DNA of 51,536 nucleotides. Source: Balneolaceae bacterium UBA7797. GTDB taxonomy: Bacteria; Bacteroidota; Rhodothermia; Balneolales; Balneolaceae. The stretch covers positions 1 through 51,536 of the forward strand of contig DLCN01000002.1 of assembly GCA_002480645.1 (NCBI GenBank), read 5' to 3'. Shown piece by piece: positions 8,693 through 17,573 of the stretch; within the stretch, counting starts at the first letter, position 1, and each line of letters begins with the position of its first letter. A program made the position numbers and the translations under genes. The notes under the pieces are model-generated. The model did not search any database, was not told the origin of the DNA, and saw only the letters and a program-made list of their open reading frames with translations.

Positions 8693-9639
8693 TACTTATA
8701 GAAATACCATTTAGCTAAATTAGCGAAATACTTTGCTTTCTGATTTTTTAAAAGCAACGTCATGATTAGATAGCGACTAAAATAGCCTAGAATTCCAGCA
8801 AAACGATTATAAAAGAGTAAATGAGGCTTATGCTTTTTTAAGAAAAGCTTTCTTGATTGATGTTTCACTATTTCGAGCTTATCAAAATTATGGCTTGTAC
8901 TCGTTCCTCCAACATGTATCAACTTACTTGACAGACTGATTCCAACTTTTTTGTTTGATTTACTAATTCGGTAACACAAGTCTGTTTCTTCAGAATATAG
9001 AAAATAGTCTTCATCAAACATGTGCAATTCAAAAAAATCATTTTTCCTTATAAACATGGAAGAGCCTTGAACCATTGGTACTTCCGAATCCTTTTTTACA
9101 ATATAATTCCCGATCCTGTACTTTTTTGTAACTAGAAATTGTAAAACTGGAAAGGCAAGACAAGTTAGGGTCATGAAGGAAGGTATATTAGCAATACTAG
9201 GTGATAACTCTAAATGTTCATTGAAAATTGCTGGACCAGCAAGAATGATTTCTTTTCTCTGATCAAGAAAATCGAATAATGAATTTAATACGTCGTTTAT
9301 AAAAATTGTGTCAGGGTTTAAAAAGAATAAAAATTGACCTACTGAATTTTTAGCCCCTACATTATTAGCGATGGAGAATCCATAATTATTATCTAATTGA
9401 ATGTATTTTAGATGAGGATGTAATATCTCAATCGTTTGTATGTCTTTTTTAGTCTCAGTTGAGTTCGAAACAACTATAATTTCAAAATCCTTGGTGGTAG
9501 TTTTAGTAATAATAGAGTGTACACAGTTACGAATGTCATTTAAAGAATTATAATTAACTATTATTATAGAGTATTTTATTGATTTTAATTCCAAAGTGAG
9601 CCCACAAAGTTTCAATTTTATCTCAATGTAAAGTACCAA
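8686..9639 (-). CDS. Glycosyltransferase family 2, rhamnosyltransferase-like
   Basis: A GT-A glycosyltransferase of the WcaA/RfbF-like group. Visible are the N-terminal YSIIIVNYNSLNDIRNCV, the DXD-like FFLNPDTIF, VPMVQGSSMFIRKNDF and the catalytic-side stretch FDEDYFLYSEETDLCYRI, an arrangement typical of rhamnosyltransferase-like GT2 enzymes. The start is uncertain: no ATG lies near the N-terminus. TTG at 9639 gives 317 residues; TTG at 9594 would give about 302 and places the first beta strand closer to the start. A hydrophobic stretch near the C-terminus (LGYFSRYLIMTLLL) may bind the membrane. It is on the opposite strand to its neighbours. Confidence 0.86.
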   Translation of the reverse strand: MVLYIEIKLKLCGLTLELKSIKYSIIIVNYNSLNDIRNCVHSIITKTTTKDFEIIVVSNSTETKKDIQTIEILHPHLKYIQLDNNYGFSIANNVGAKNSVGQFLFFLNPDTIFINDVLNSLFDFLDQRKEIILAGPAIFNEHLELSPSIANIPSFMTLTCLAFPVLQFLVTKKYRIGNYIVKKDSEVPMVQGSSMFIRKNDFFELHMFDEDYFLYSEETDLCYRISKSNKKVGISLSSKLIHVGGTSTSHNFDKLEIVKHQSRKLFLKKHKPHLLFYNRFAGILGYFSRYLIMTLLLKNQKAKYFANLAKWYFYKYK

Positions 9640-9701
9640 ATCCTTGTTTAAAAAAGATAATATTTAAGTACCTTATAATTTATAATCAGCAAATAAATTC
9701 A

Positions 9702-11210
9702 TTGATTAAAATTAATAATAATAAAGATTTAATTAAGGGGCGTTTACTTTTTAGGAACATCCTATGGGTGGGGTTGAGCAAAATAGTACCCATAGTTTCA
9801 GCAATTATATTTATACCTATATTAATTAAAAATTTTGGAGATGAGAGGTTTGGATTGCTATCAATAGTTTGGGTGATTATTGGGTTAGCAACAGTATTAG
9901 ACTTAGGCTTGGGCAGTGCCGTAGTAAAATTTGTTTCAGAAAAGATTGGTAAGAACAAAGAGAATGAAATAATTGGGATATTCGGGCTATCATGGCTAAT
10001 TATTTCAATTCTGGGAATTATTTTAAGCTTAATTTTAATTTTGCTCAGAAAGCAAATAATAACATCGATTTTCAATATTGAACCAACACTTGTAGCAGAG
10101 GCTGATTCTGCACTCATTTATACGGCTTTAGCTTTACCATTTGTATTTAGCAATTCTGTATTTATATCAATTTTAAAAGCGCATCAAGAATTTAAATTAA
10201 TAACCATAATTACAAGTATAAATAGCCTATTTAATTATTTGGTTCCATTACTGGTTTTAATGTTCACGAAAGACTTCTCTCATGTAGTATTGGCCATAGT
10301 TCTAGTTAAATTAATTGTATTCATGGCGTATATGTTTAATTTAATATTTGATAAGGGATGGCTTTTCGGTTTTAAATTGAATTATTTAAGAGGACAATGG
10401 GCTCCAGTTTTAAGGTTTGGAGGATGGGTATCAATATCTAATCTAGTAAGCCCAATTTTGAGTTATACAGATCGATTTATGGTCGCTTCAATAATATCAG
10501 TGGCTGCTGTGACTTATTATGTTACTCCAATGGAAATGGTTGTTAAAGTAGGATCTTTAGCAATGCCTATTGTGAGTGTATTGTTTCCGGCGATTGCAAA
10601 TGCACAAGCAAATAATACGGAAAAACTACCAACACTATTAAACACAGGTCTAATTACAATCGTTTTGCTTTCATTTCCCATTCTATACTTTCTTGGATTG
10701 TTTTCATTTGAAATCCTTGAGTTATGGGTAAGTCCTGAATTGGCAATCAAAAGCAGTTTAGTACTCAAAGTACTAACTGTAGGAATTTTATTAAGATCAA
10801 TGACTTATATGCCATATTCATACTTACATGGGACTAACAAGCCAGATGTTGTTGCAAAAATACATCTAATAGAACTTATAACTTATATGATATTATTAAG
10901 CGTCGGGTTAAAATACTGGGGTATAATTGGCGCAGCTACAGCCTTTAGTATTCGTAGTTTTATCGATTATATTCTACTTAGTATTTGGGCTGATAAGAAT
11001 AATGATCAAACTGGAATATTTACTAAATACTTTCCAAAAGCCTTTATACTACTAACTGTTTTTATAGTAACTATTAATATCAACGAGCCAATTACAAAAA
11101 GTATAGTCTACTTATTTGTAGTAATTTCTTTTATTTGGATAATGTGGAGATTTAATATGAATCAGGATATCAGGAATTTCATAAAAAGCTTAGGTGCAAA
11201 TAAGACTTAA
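9702..11210 (+). CDS. Oligosaccharide flippase family protein (Wzx-like)
   Basis: A polytopic inner-membrane protein of the MOP/PST superfamily that would flip the undecaprenyl-linked repeat unit to the periplasm. The 502 residues contain about 12-14 hydrophobic segments, beginning with LFRNILWVGLSKIVPIVSAI, typical of Wzx-type polysaccharide biosynthesis proteins; the early DLGLGSAVVKFVSE segment is also characteristic. The start is TTG at 9702. It is divergent from the preceding GT2 gene (about 60-base gap) and convergent with the next gene, whose end is 7 bases away. Very AT-rich. Confidence 0.87.
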   Translation: MIKINNNKDLIKGRLLFRNILWVGLSKIVPIVSAIIFIPILIKNFGDERFGLLSIVWVIIGLATVLDLGLGSAVVKFVSEKIGKNKENEIIGIFGLSWLIISILGIILSLILILLRKQIITSIFNIEPTLVAEADSALIYTALALPFVFSNSVFISILKAHQEFKLITIITSINSLFNYLVPLLVLMFTKDFSHVVLAIVLVKLIVFMAYMFNLIFDKGWLFGFKLNYLRGQWAPVLRFGGWVSISNLVSPILSYTDRFMVASIISVAAVTYYVTPMEMVVKVGSLAMPIVSVLFPAIANAQANNTEKLPTLLNTGLITIVLLSFPILYFLGLFSFEILELWVSPELAIKSSLVLKVLTVGILLRSMTYMPYSYLHGTNKPDVVAKIHLIELITYMILLSVGLKYWGIIGAATAFSIRSFIDYILLSIWADKNNDQTGIFTKYFPKAFILLTVFIVTININEPITKSIVYLFVVISFIWIMWRFNMNQDIRNFIKSLGANKT

Positions 11211-11217
11211 TAATTGG

Positions 11218-12609
11218 TCAATTGAGTTCAGGCTGATTTTTTATTAATTCACTACTGATTAATGCTGAGAAAAAAGTGAAAAGAAATATTCCGTCGAACT
11301 GATAAAATTGAGGACTTGTAATGTTTACTATCAGCATACCAGATGTTGTAGCAAATATTGTTAAATAGAGTAATTTTGGGAATTGTTTAGTTTTTTCCAG
11401 ATAAAATTGTCTTGAAAATTGAAGTATCTGATAGCAAAAAGCTAGAAATACACCTAGTCCAACAATGCCAAATTTAAACCAAACTGTAAGATAACCATTA
11501 TGTATGAAGCTAAGTGGTCCAATATAAATTGCTCTTGGTCTGATTGCCTCCCTTCGAAAAGTGGTTCCAAAACCATGACCAGCAATTGGATTTTGAAAAA
11601 TTTTATCTAGAACAACTTTAGTTTCCCTATATCTATCTTGTAAAGAACTATCCATTCCTACATTGCCTAAAGTCCCAACTCTTTTCAATAAACCATCGAT
11701 GATCAATTCGAGTGAGTCCTGAAAAAATATAGCTACAACGGCGGTAATAGTTGACAATAGAACTAATCCATATATTATAATTCTGATTTTAGATTTGCCA
11801 TTAGCTAGAAATAACATAGCGATCGAAGAAATGAGAAAAGCTAACCAATAACCTCTACTTTGAGTTAAAATCAAAGATATAAACGAAGCTCCGAAAAGAA
11901 GAAGACATACAATGGCAATTGATTTTTTGGCATAGAGACTTGCAAATACTATGAAAACAACTGTTCCAAGTAAAACAATAACTTCATTTACAGGTACTCT
12001 TGCGCTTTCAGTTTGCCAAATTGCCGTAGATTGAATAATTATTTCACGATAAAAATAAAAATTTCTAGCTATTACAAATAAAATAATCACAAAGAGAAGA
12101 GAAAGGAATATGCTCTTTCTTTTTTCAACAGTCATTAAATCACGGAAGAAAAAGTAACCAAAAACAGGTAAGTATCTGGTTAATTCTGCTGCCACCTCAA
12201 AAAGAGGATTGCCATAGATTATTCCAAGTATTAATCCATAAAAGAGTACCACGTAAAGAGCTAAGAAAGATTTGTCTAATGGAGTTTTTAAAGTGTTGCC
12301 AAAGTTACTAACTAAATAAATCCCAAGATTTGCTATTATTAATAAAGTTATTGATAAGTAAATGCTATCTGTGAAGGTTATGCCATCACCAGTATCGAAG
12401 TAAAGTACAGATAGAATAAAAAAGGCATAGTAGAGAACATTAATATTTCTCCAAACTATATAAATAGCAACTAGAGAAATAGTGATTCCTGGTAGTATTA
12501 AGTATGACTTATATGGAAATTGGATGAGAAGTATTAAGGAGAATAAAGAAATTATACTGCCATAAAGGATAAATCCAAAGTCAATTTTATTTGATAATTG
12601 TTTAATCAA
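11218..12609 (-). CDS. O-antigen ligase/polymerase family membrane protein (Wzy/WaaL-like)
   Basis: A multi-spanning inner-membrane protein that would polymerise or ligate polysaccharide units in the periplasm. In 463 residues there are about 11-12 hydrophobic segments and one large periplasmic loop (about residues 290-370) with RETKVVLDKIFQNPIAGHGF and HNGYLTVWFKFGIVGL, the signature of the O-antigen ligase domain. It cannot be decided from sequence whether it is a polymerase (Wzy) or ligase (WaaL). Its ATG overlaps the end of the upstream Wzz-like gene by 4 bases, so both belong to one leftward operon. Confidence 0.85.
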   Translation of the reverse strand: MIKQLSNKIDFGFILYGSIISLFSLILLIQFPYKSYLILPGITISLVAIYIVWRNINVLYYAFFILSVLYFDTGDGITFTDSIYLSITLLIIANLGIYLVSNFGNTLKTPLDKSFLALYVVLFYGLILGIIYGNPLFEVAAELTRYLPVFGYFFFRDLMTVEKRKSIFLSLLFVIILFVIARNFYFYREIIIQSTAIWQTESARVPVNEVIVLLGTVVFIVFASLYAKKSIAIVCLLLFGASFISLILTQSRGYWLAFLISSIAMLFLANGKSKIRIIIYGLVLLSTITAVVAIFFQDSLELIIDGLLKRVGTLGNVGMDSSLQDRYRETKVVLDKIFQNPIAGHGFGTTFRREAIRPRAIYIGPLSFIHNGYLTVWFKFGIVGLGVFLAFCYQILQFSRQFYLEKTKQFPKLLYLTIFATTSGMLIVNITSPQFYQFDGIFLFTFFSALISSELIKNQPELN

Positions 12610-13760
12610 TGTTCAGATGAGAAGATTGATTTATAATATTGATCATTCTTACTCAAATGTAATTTAATTATAAAATAAAGAGTGGTAAGTATGAAAAATG
12701 ATATTCCAGATAAAATAACTAAAATAGACCTTCTAGGTCGATCTTTTCGCTCAGGAACATATGGTTCATCTACTATATTTACTAATGGAAGTGATTTTGC
12801 CTCTTCCATTTTAGCTTGTTCATACAAGGGTAGAATGAATTTTTGAATCTCTAGTTCAATTTCTAGTGTTTTAACTAATTCATAATATTCAGATGAAATT
12901 TCTGGTAGCTCAGAAAAATTTAAAATAATATCCTTATTTGAGGTGTCGGCGTAACTTTCATTAAGTTTTTGTTCAATTGAAAAAAGCTCCTGTTGTATCT
13001 GAATTAAAGCAGAATTAGACGATGAAGTAGTATTTTTTAGCATATTCAATTGAATTTCAGCTCTGTATTTTTCTGCTGTAAGCTCTGCGATAACTTTAAA
13101 ATAACTTTGGAGTTGTGTAGGTAATTCTATAATTCCGTATTCTTTTTGGAAGGCAACCAACTTTTTGCGTAACTGTTCAAGTTTATTGACGGATACTTTA
13201 TATCTTTTCTCTATAAACTCTCTATAATTCCGTGCATCTCTTGTTGTAATTTCTGTGTTTTTTTCATTCAGAAGTTCAACATAATAATCAGCCATTTTTT
13301 TTGCGCGATTAGGATTGATATCCCAAACTTTAATGATAAAATTACCTTCTTCTTTGGCCTCGAAACTTGTATTCTCATTTAATATGTTTCGAGCTTCAAT
13401 AAAAGGATATTTTGACTCTTCAACTCTATATATATTGATAAGGTCAAATTTTTCAATAACTTTTTTTGTCGTTGAATGACTATTCAGTAATACATAGTAT
13501 TTGTTTACTTCATTGGAGCTTCCACCCAAAAGAGAACTTGCTAGATTAGAAATTCCCCCTTCATCTGAAAACAAACTAAATCCAATATTAGGGGAATTGC
13601 TAGGTAACAGATTCGCTTGAGCCATATATTCATTTTTGATAAATAAAGATGCTATAGCCACTACGACAGCACCAATAAATGGGAACCCAAATAATTTTAA
13701 CTTATTGATATACAAGTAATTAATTATCTCTTCAATCGAGATTGAGTTATTTTGATACAT
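12606..13760 (-). CDS. Wzz/chain-length determinant family protein
   Basis: A polysaccharide co-polymerase anchored by two inner-membrane helices with a long periplasmic coiled-coil. Visible are helix 1 (LFGFPFIGAVVVAIASLFI, about residues 23-41), a periplasmic Wzz domain, predicted coiled coil around 180-270 (KRYKVSVNKLEQLRKKLVAF onward), the proline/arginine-rich VPERKDRPRR before helix 2 (ILVILSGISFFILTTLYFII), and a short cytoplasmic tail. No Walker motifs or tyrosine-rich tail follow, so this is a PCP without a fused BY-kinase. It lies between the SLBB exporter (172 bases upstream) and the Wzy/WaaL-like gene (4-base overlap). Confidence 0.86.
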   Translation of the reverse strand: MYQNNSISIEEIINYLYINKLKLFGFPFIGAVVVAIASLFIKNEYMAQANLLPSNSPNIGFSLFSDEGGISNLASSLLGGSSNEVNKYYVLLNSHSTTKKVIEKFDLINIYRVEESKYPFIEARNILNENTSFEAKEEGNFIIKVWDINPNRAKKMADYYVELLNEKNTEITTRDARNYREFIEKRYKVSVNKLEQLRKKLVAFQKEYGIIELPTQLQSYFKVIAELTAEKYRAEIQLNMLKNTTSSSNSALIQIQQELFSIEQKLNESYADTSNKDIILNFSELPEISSEYYELVKTLEIELEIQKFILPLYEQAKMEEAKSLPLVNIVDEPYVPERKDRPRRSILVILSGISFFILTTLYFIIKLHLSKNDQYYKSIFSSEH

Positions 13761-13826
13761 TTATAGATTTTTTGAAAAGTCTTATCTACTGTTTTTGTTT
13801 AGCAACTTCGTAATTGTAACGAAAGC

Positions 13827-13844
13827 TGTATATATATGTATACA
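13827..13844. repeat. Perfect inverted repeat in the SLBB-Wzz gap
   Basis: TGTATA, six bases, then TATACA form a perfect 6-6-6 inverted repeat in the 172-base gap upstream of the leftward Wzz-like gene. It may be an operator or part of an AT-rich promoter; low sequence complexity makes chance plausible. Confidence 0.3.
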
Positions 13845-13932
13845 AAAGCATCTACCTAATGATATTATATTGAGGTCGATATCTTTTATCACACATAACA
13901 ATTAATAATACGTAAGTTAAAGTATAGGTTTA

Positions 13933-15732
13933 CTATTGATTCAACCTGGCCACTGCTACATACGCTGTAACAATACTGGTTACGGCGCTTACCGCAGTTA
14001 GTATCAATCGGGTACGATCAGTTTTTAAGCGTTGAAGGTTGAGTTGATAGGTTCTACCGGTACTCACGTCTTCAAATGGAATACGGTCTACAAATATGAT
14101 GTCACCGGATTGAACCGTGGTGTCGGTTGGTTTGAACCAGGTGTTGCTGCCGGCTTTTATCACATATACCCGATCCGTACTTGCTGCAACGGTCATGCCT
14201 CCGGCCATTTTGATATAGTCTTTTGCAGATAAGGTAGAAGAAAACTGGTAATACCCCGGGTTACTTACTTGTCCCAGTAAGGTAACTGTATGCTGATCTT
14301 CGGGTACGTAAATTCTATCTCCGTTATTGAGTTTCAAAGAACTTACTACTTCTGCATTGGTGAGGTCCAGTGGCATGCGATTAGGAGAAAGAGTCTCTTC
14401 TAACTCGAGGTAATCCAGACCTTCAATGAACTGATCGGAGCTTTTAGAAAGCATTACCAGATTTGAATTCTGTAACTCTGGAATACCATTTTCCTCTCTG
14501 GGTTCACGGATCAGATATGCTCCGTTTGCCAGCGCCTCGTCAGTTATACCATCTGCCATTTCCAGAACATCTGCCAGGGTTGTTTCACCGGAGAGAATCG
14601 GAAACATGCCGGGGATGGATACTTCCCCAAATAATTGTATGGTACCCTTTTTTGAAGGAGATTCCTTAAAAGGAATAATGAACTGATCTCCGGGTTTAAC
14701 CTCTTTGATCTCCGATATAGCCACTGTTTTTTTGTCTATTGATACGCCTGTCTCACGGATCAGGATCACATTCGAGGAGTCTGCTTCCGGCAGGTATCCG
14801 CCGGCGATAGTGATGAGCTTTTCTAAAGTATCATCAGTGCGGTAGGATCCCGAAAAGGCTTCATTAACTGCACCGGAAATGCTGATCAGGGCTCGTGAGC
14901 TTGAATTGCCGATCATAGTAACCTGATCACCATCCTGAATGTATGGGGCAAATTGCGTGTCTCCACTATTAAAATACGCCTTGAGATCTACATATTGAAC
15001 CCGCCCGTCTCGTTTGGTGACTTTTACCATTCGGAGGTCATATTTTTTGTCAAGAGCGTTTACCAGAGAATTGGCTTCATCATCTCCCTGCTGTTTTCGG
15101 GATCTCATTTTGTCAAAATCAATTCCGGATACTGATGGTCTGGAAGTATTGATCTGTGTGGCTCTGGAAATGGATGAGTTTGTTAGCGGGGCGAAAAGCT
15201 GGTTGTCAATATAAAAGCCATTTACAATAGCGTCATATCGGGTGCCGGCAGGGATCACATATCTGCCGGGGTTGGGGATGTCTCCTCCCAAATGAATATT
15301 TACAGGTCTGGGAGCATCTAAGGTGAGGGAAACCTGAGTATCTTTAAAATAATTGGTGAAGTGCTCACTGATCACCTTTTTAGCATCGGCCAGAGTGAGC
15401 CCTTTAAGAGAGATTTTACCGGCTATGGGGGTGATGATATCCCCGGAGGCATTGATCACTAAGGCACGGTAACTGAATTCATTAAGACCTGTTCCGTGTA
15501 AAGAGATCACATCAAAAGGCCCTAATAAATAATGTTCAGGGTCAATAAACTCATCAAGTGGTGATACTTCCTGAATTCTGCCGATTCCTGCTTCATCAAC
15601 AAAATAGGTTCCACCCAGTCCGGAATCGAAGTTGAGTAAAGACTGATCATTTTGACTTTGCGCCTGAACCAGGGAAGCTGAGGTCAGGGTTAAAACAAAT
15701 AAGACAAAGGATAATCGCAGGGTATTAACCAT
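13933..15732 (-). CDS. SLBB-domain polysaccharide export protein (Wza-like)
   Basis: The exporter of the polysaccharide locus, expected in the outer membrane/periplasm. I chose ATG at 15732 (599 residues) because it begins a clear signal peptide, MVNTLRLSFVLFVLTLTSAS ending LVQAQ; the frame stays open upstream to 15795 but those 21 residues would bury the signal. After the signal comes the Poly_export domain (from YLLGPFDVISLHGTGLNEF), then several SLBB beta-grasp repeats (ALISISGAVNEAFSGSYRTD, GTIQLFGEVSIPGMFPILSG, TVTLLGQVSNPGYYQFSS). A C-terminal hydrophobic helix (LILTAVSAVTSIVTAYVAVA) may be the outer-membrane anchor. It is less AT-rich than the Wzz, Wzy and Wzx genes. Confidence 0.9.
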   Translation of the reverse strand: MVNTLRLSFVLFVLTLTSASLVQAQSQNDQSLLNFDSGLGGTYFVDEAGIGRIQEVSPLDEFIDPEHYLLGPFDVISLHGTGLNEFSYRALVINASGDIITPIAGKISLKGLTLADAKKVISEHFTNYFKDTQVSLTLDAPRPVNIHLGGDIPNPGRYVIPAGTRYDAIVNGFYIDNQLFAPLTNSSISRATQINTSRPSVSGIDFDKMRSRKQQGDDEANSLVNALDKKYDLRMVKVTKRDGRVQYVDLKAYFNSGDTQFAPYIQDGDQVTMIGNSSSRALISISGAVNEAFSGSYRTDDTLEKLITIAGGYLPEADSSNVILIRETGVSIDKKTVAISEIKEVKPGDQFIIPFKESPSKKGTIQLFGEVSIPGMFPILSGETTLADVLEMADGITDEALANGAYLIREPREENGIPELQNSNLVMLSKSSDQFIEGLDYLELEETLSPNRMPLDLTNAEVVSSLKLNNGDRIYVPEDQHTVTLLGQVSNPGYYQFSSTLSAKDYIKMAGGMTVAASTDRVYVIKAGSNTWFKPTDTTVQSGDIIFVDRIPFEDVSTGRTYQLNLQRLKTDRTRLILTAVSAVTSIVTAYVAVARLNQ

Positions 15733-15795
15733 TCTAAAAAAGTGAATTTCTGAATTTAAAAATTGAATATAAGGGTATAAGATTTCAGTACGCAA

Positions 15796-16737
15796 TTAAA
15801 AACGGGAAAAGAATATACCGGCTATAACAATAGCAGAACCAGAAAGTTGTTGAACAGTGAGTTGCTCACCTAAAATAAAAACACCAAAAAGTAATCCAAG
15901 TACCGGGACAAGGTTTTGATAAGCAGCTGTTTTCACCGCTCCGATCTTTGAAACACTTCGGTTCCAGATCAGATATGCAAGACCAACTGAAAGAAGACCG
16001 CTATAGAGAATTCCACCAAATCCGGCTATGCTTATTGCCTGCCAGTCTAACTTCAACAAAGAGGGAATTCCAACCAATATTAAGGCAATGGCCCCCACCA
16101 CCGACATGAATGCGGTAAATTGAGAGGTATTATACTCTTTCAAATACTTTCTGGATAAAATAGTATACACCGCCCAGGAAAATGCGGAGGCTAATGTGAT
16201 GATATTCCCCAGGAATGTTTCGGATTCCAGCGATAGAGAATTTGGACCACCGGTAATGATCAGAACCACACCAATAAAAGCCAGAAGGACACCGATCGAT
16301 TTATAGGTATTGAGTTTTTCATCCGTAAAAAGCTGAGATAATAATGCGACCCAAACAGGGATGGTGCCCAGCATAACCGCGGCATTAGCCGAGTGAGTAA
16401 AATTGATCCCAATAATGAAGAACATCTGATAAAGCAGGTTGCCGATAAGCGCAAGGCCAATTAATGGCCAGAAATGTTCTTTTTTAACGCGAATGTTAAA
16501 TCCTCTTTGCTTTGCCGCAAACACCAGTAACCCACTGGCAAGTATATACCGCATGGCATTAAAGCTTAGAGGGTCGATCTCCGATAAGGTAGTTTTAACA
16601 ATGCTAAAGTTGAGGGCCCAGATCACGGCTACCAGTAACAGGGACGCATCGGTAAAGTAACTTTTTTTCAATGAAAACGAATGAGGTTGGGAAATTTTGA
16701 GTTCAATGATACCAATGTTTATCGACAGGTAGTACAC
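15796..16737 (-). CDS. DMT superfamily (EamA) permease
   Basis: A ten-helix inner-membrane transporter of the drug/metabolite superfamily with two EamA repeats; helix 1 is SLLLVAVIWALNFSIVKTTL and repeat 2 starts near LITLASAFSWAVYTIL. Substrate unknown. The start is uncertain: GTG at 16737 gives 313 residues with an odd hydrophilic N-terminus, while TTG at 16671 (about 291 residues) places the first helix nearer the start, as is usual. It is divergent from tetR, and the tetR operator at 16811 lies about 75 bases before it, so co-regulation is possible. Confidence 0.85.
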   Translation of the reverse strand: MYYLSINIGIIELKISQPHSFSLKKSYFTDASLLLVAVIWALNFSIVKTTLSEIDPLSFNAMRYILASGLLVFAAKQRGFNIRVKKEHFWPLIGLALIGNLLYQMFFIIGINFTHSANAAVMLGTIPVWVALLSQLFTDEKLNTYKSIGVLLAFIGVVLIITGGPNSLSLESETFLGNIITLASAFSWAVYTILSRKYLKEYNTSQFTAFMSVVGAIALILVGIPSLLKLDWQAISIAGFGGILYSGLLSVGLAYLIWNRSVSKIGAVKTAAYQNLVPVLGLLFGVFILGEQLTVQQLSGSAIVIAGIFFSRF

Positions 16738-16810
16738 ACTGTTTTCTTAACAATAAATAAATTTGAAGTGGTTGAAATTGCACCTAAATTTTTGACCTTA
16801 ATTCAAAAAA

Positions 16811-16823
16811 TGACTTAGAGTCA
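16811..16823. promoter_or_regulatory. Candidate TetR operator, autoregulatory
   Basis: TGACT-TAG-AGTCA is a perfect 5-3-5 palindrome ending 2 bases before the tetR start codon, where bound repressor would block initiation. A 23-base context (16802-16824) recurs in inverted orientation at 17482-17504, directly downstream of tetR and before the efflux operon, with 21 of 23 positions identical. Confidence 0.72.
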
Positions 16824-16825
16824 GT

Positions 16826-17485
16826 ATGGGAATTGCTGAAAGAAAAGAACGAGAAAAGGAATATAAGCGAGCGCTGATTCTTGAATCTGCTGAAAAAGTG
16901 ATCCTTAAAAAAGGATTGGACCATTTAAATATGGACGAAGTGGCAGAAGAAGCAGAAGTAAGTAAAGGCTCGTTATATCTCTATTTTAAAAATAAGAACG
17001 ATCTTGTTCTGGGGATCTGTCATAAAGCTTCTTCCATGTTGAATAACGATTTTGCCAGAGTATTGGCAAAAGATATTCCGGGACTGAAAATGGTGTATGA
17101 ACTCGGAAATGTGTTCATGAATTTCGTAAAGGAACGCCCGGAGTTTTTCAGAGCAATGAAGTTTCTGGATAACATGAATGTGACCGGTGAGGAAACAGAA
17201 AGCGAATATCTGAATATGTGTTCCCAGAATAGACAGGAAGGGTTCCGGGTAATGGTAAGGGCTATTCAGATAGGGATGCAGGACGGGTCCATAAAAACCG
17301 AATATCAACCTGAGGAATTAGCACTGCTTTTGTGGTCCACTTCACACGGGGTGGTAAGCATTGCGTACATGCACGAGCATAACGAAAGTTTTAACCTGCT
17401 GGACAGAATAGGGATCAGTCAGGAACAGATGTTTCAAAGTTACATGAAGATAATAGGTAATGGTATAGCTAAGACCGATGATTGA
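16826..17485 (+). CDS. TetR/AcrR family transcriptional repressor
   Basis: A 219-residue homodimeric repressor with an N-terminal helix-turn-helix (about residues 34-57: MDEVAEEAEVSKGSLYLYF) and an all-helical ligand-binding C-terminal domain. It lies directly upstream of a tripartite RND efflux operon on the same strand, the usual position for a local efflux regulator. The near-identical palindromes at 16811 and 17483 flanking the gene support repression of both itself and the pump. The inducing ligand is not predictable. ATG at 16826 fits the family; the operator occupies the place of a Shine-Dalgarno sequence. Confidence 0.92.
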   Translation: MGIAERKEREKEYKRALILESAEKVILKKGLDHLNMDEVAEEAEVSKGSLYLYFKNKNDLVLGICHKASSMLNNDFARVLAKDIPGLKMVYELGNVFMNFVKERPEFFRAMKFLDNMNVTGEETESEYLNMCSQNRQEGFRVMVRAIQIGMQDGSIKTEYQPEELALLLWSTSHGVVSIAYMHEHNESFNLLDRIGISQEQMFQSYMKIIGNGIAKTDD

Positions 17486-17495
17486 CTTTAAGTCA
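17483..17495. promoter_or_regulatory. Candidate TetR operator upstream of the efflux operon
   Basis: TGACT-TTA-AGTCA is a perfect 5-3-5 palindrome that begins at the tetR stop codon, about 80 bases before the TolC-like gene. With its flanking T-run (TTTTTTGAA) it is the inverted counterpart of the site at 16811. It is placed to control the efflux genes. Confidence 0.72.
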
Positions 17496-17518
17496 TTTTT
17501 TGAAACACAATTCAGAAT

Positions 17519-17542
17519 GAGGCGTAACAGCCTTCGTTTTTT
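17519..17542 (+). terminator. Possible weak terminator between tetR and the efflux operon
   Basis: GAGGC (17519-17523), a six-base loop and GCCTT (17530-17534) form a five-pair stem with one G-T pair, followed after CG by six T (17537-17542). Weak, but it would separate tetR transcription from the pump genes. Confidence 0.3.
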
Positions 17543-17573
17543 AAAGAACTAACACAACAACCAAACAACATAC

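Noticed and set aside
15733..15795. 21-codon N-terminal extension of the SLBB exporter
   Set aside because: It would place charged and aromatic residues before an obvious signal peptide that starts at ATG 15732.
16802..17504. The inverted 23-base repeats around tetR as ends of a small mobile element
   Set aside because: No target-site duplication or transposase is present, and the repeats are centred on a 5-3-5 palindrome in operator positions, which fits TetR binding better.
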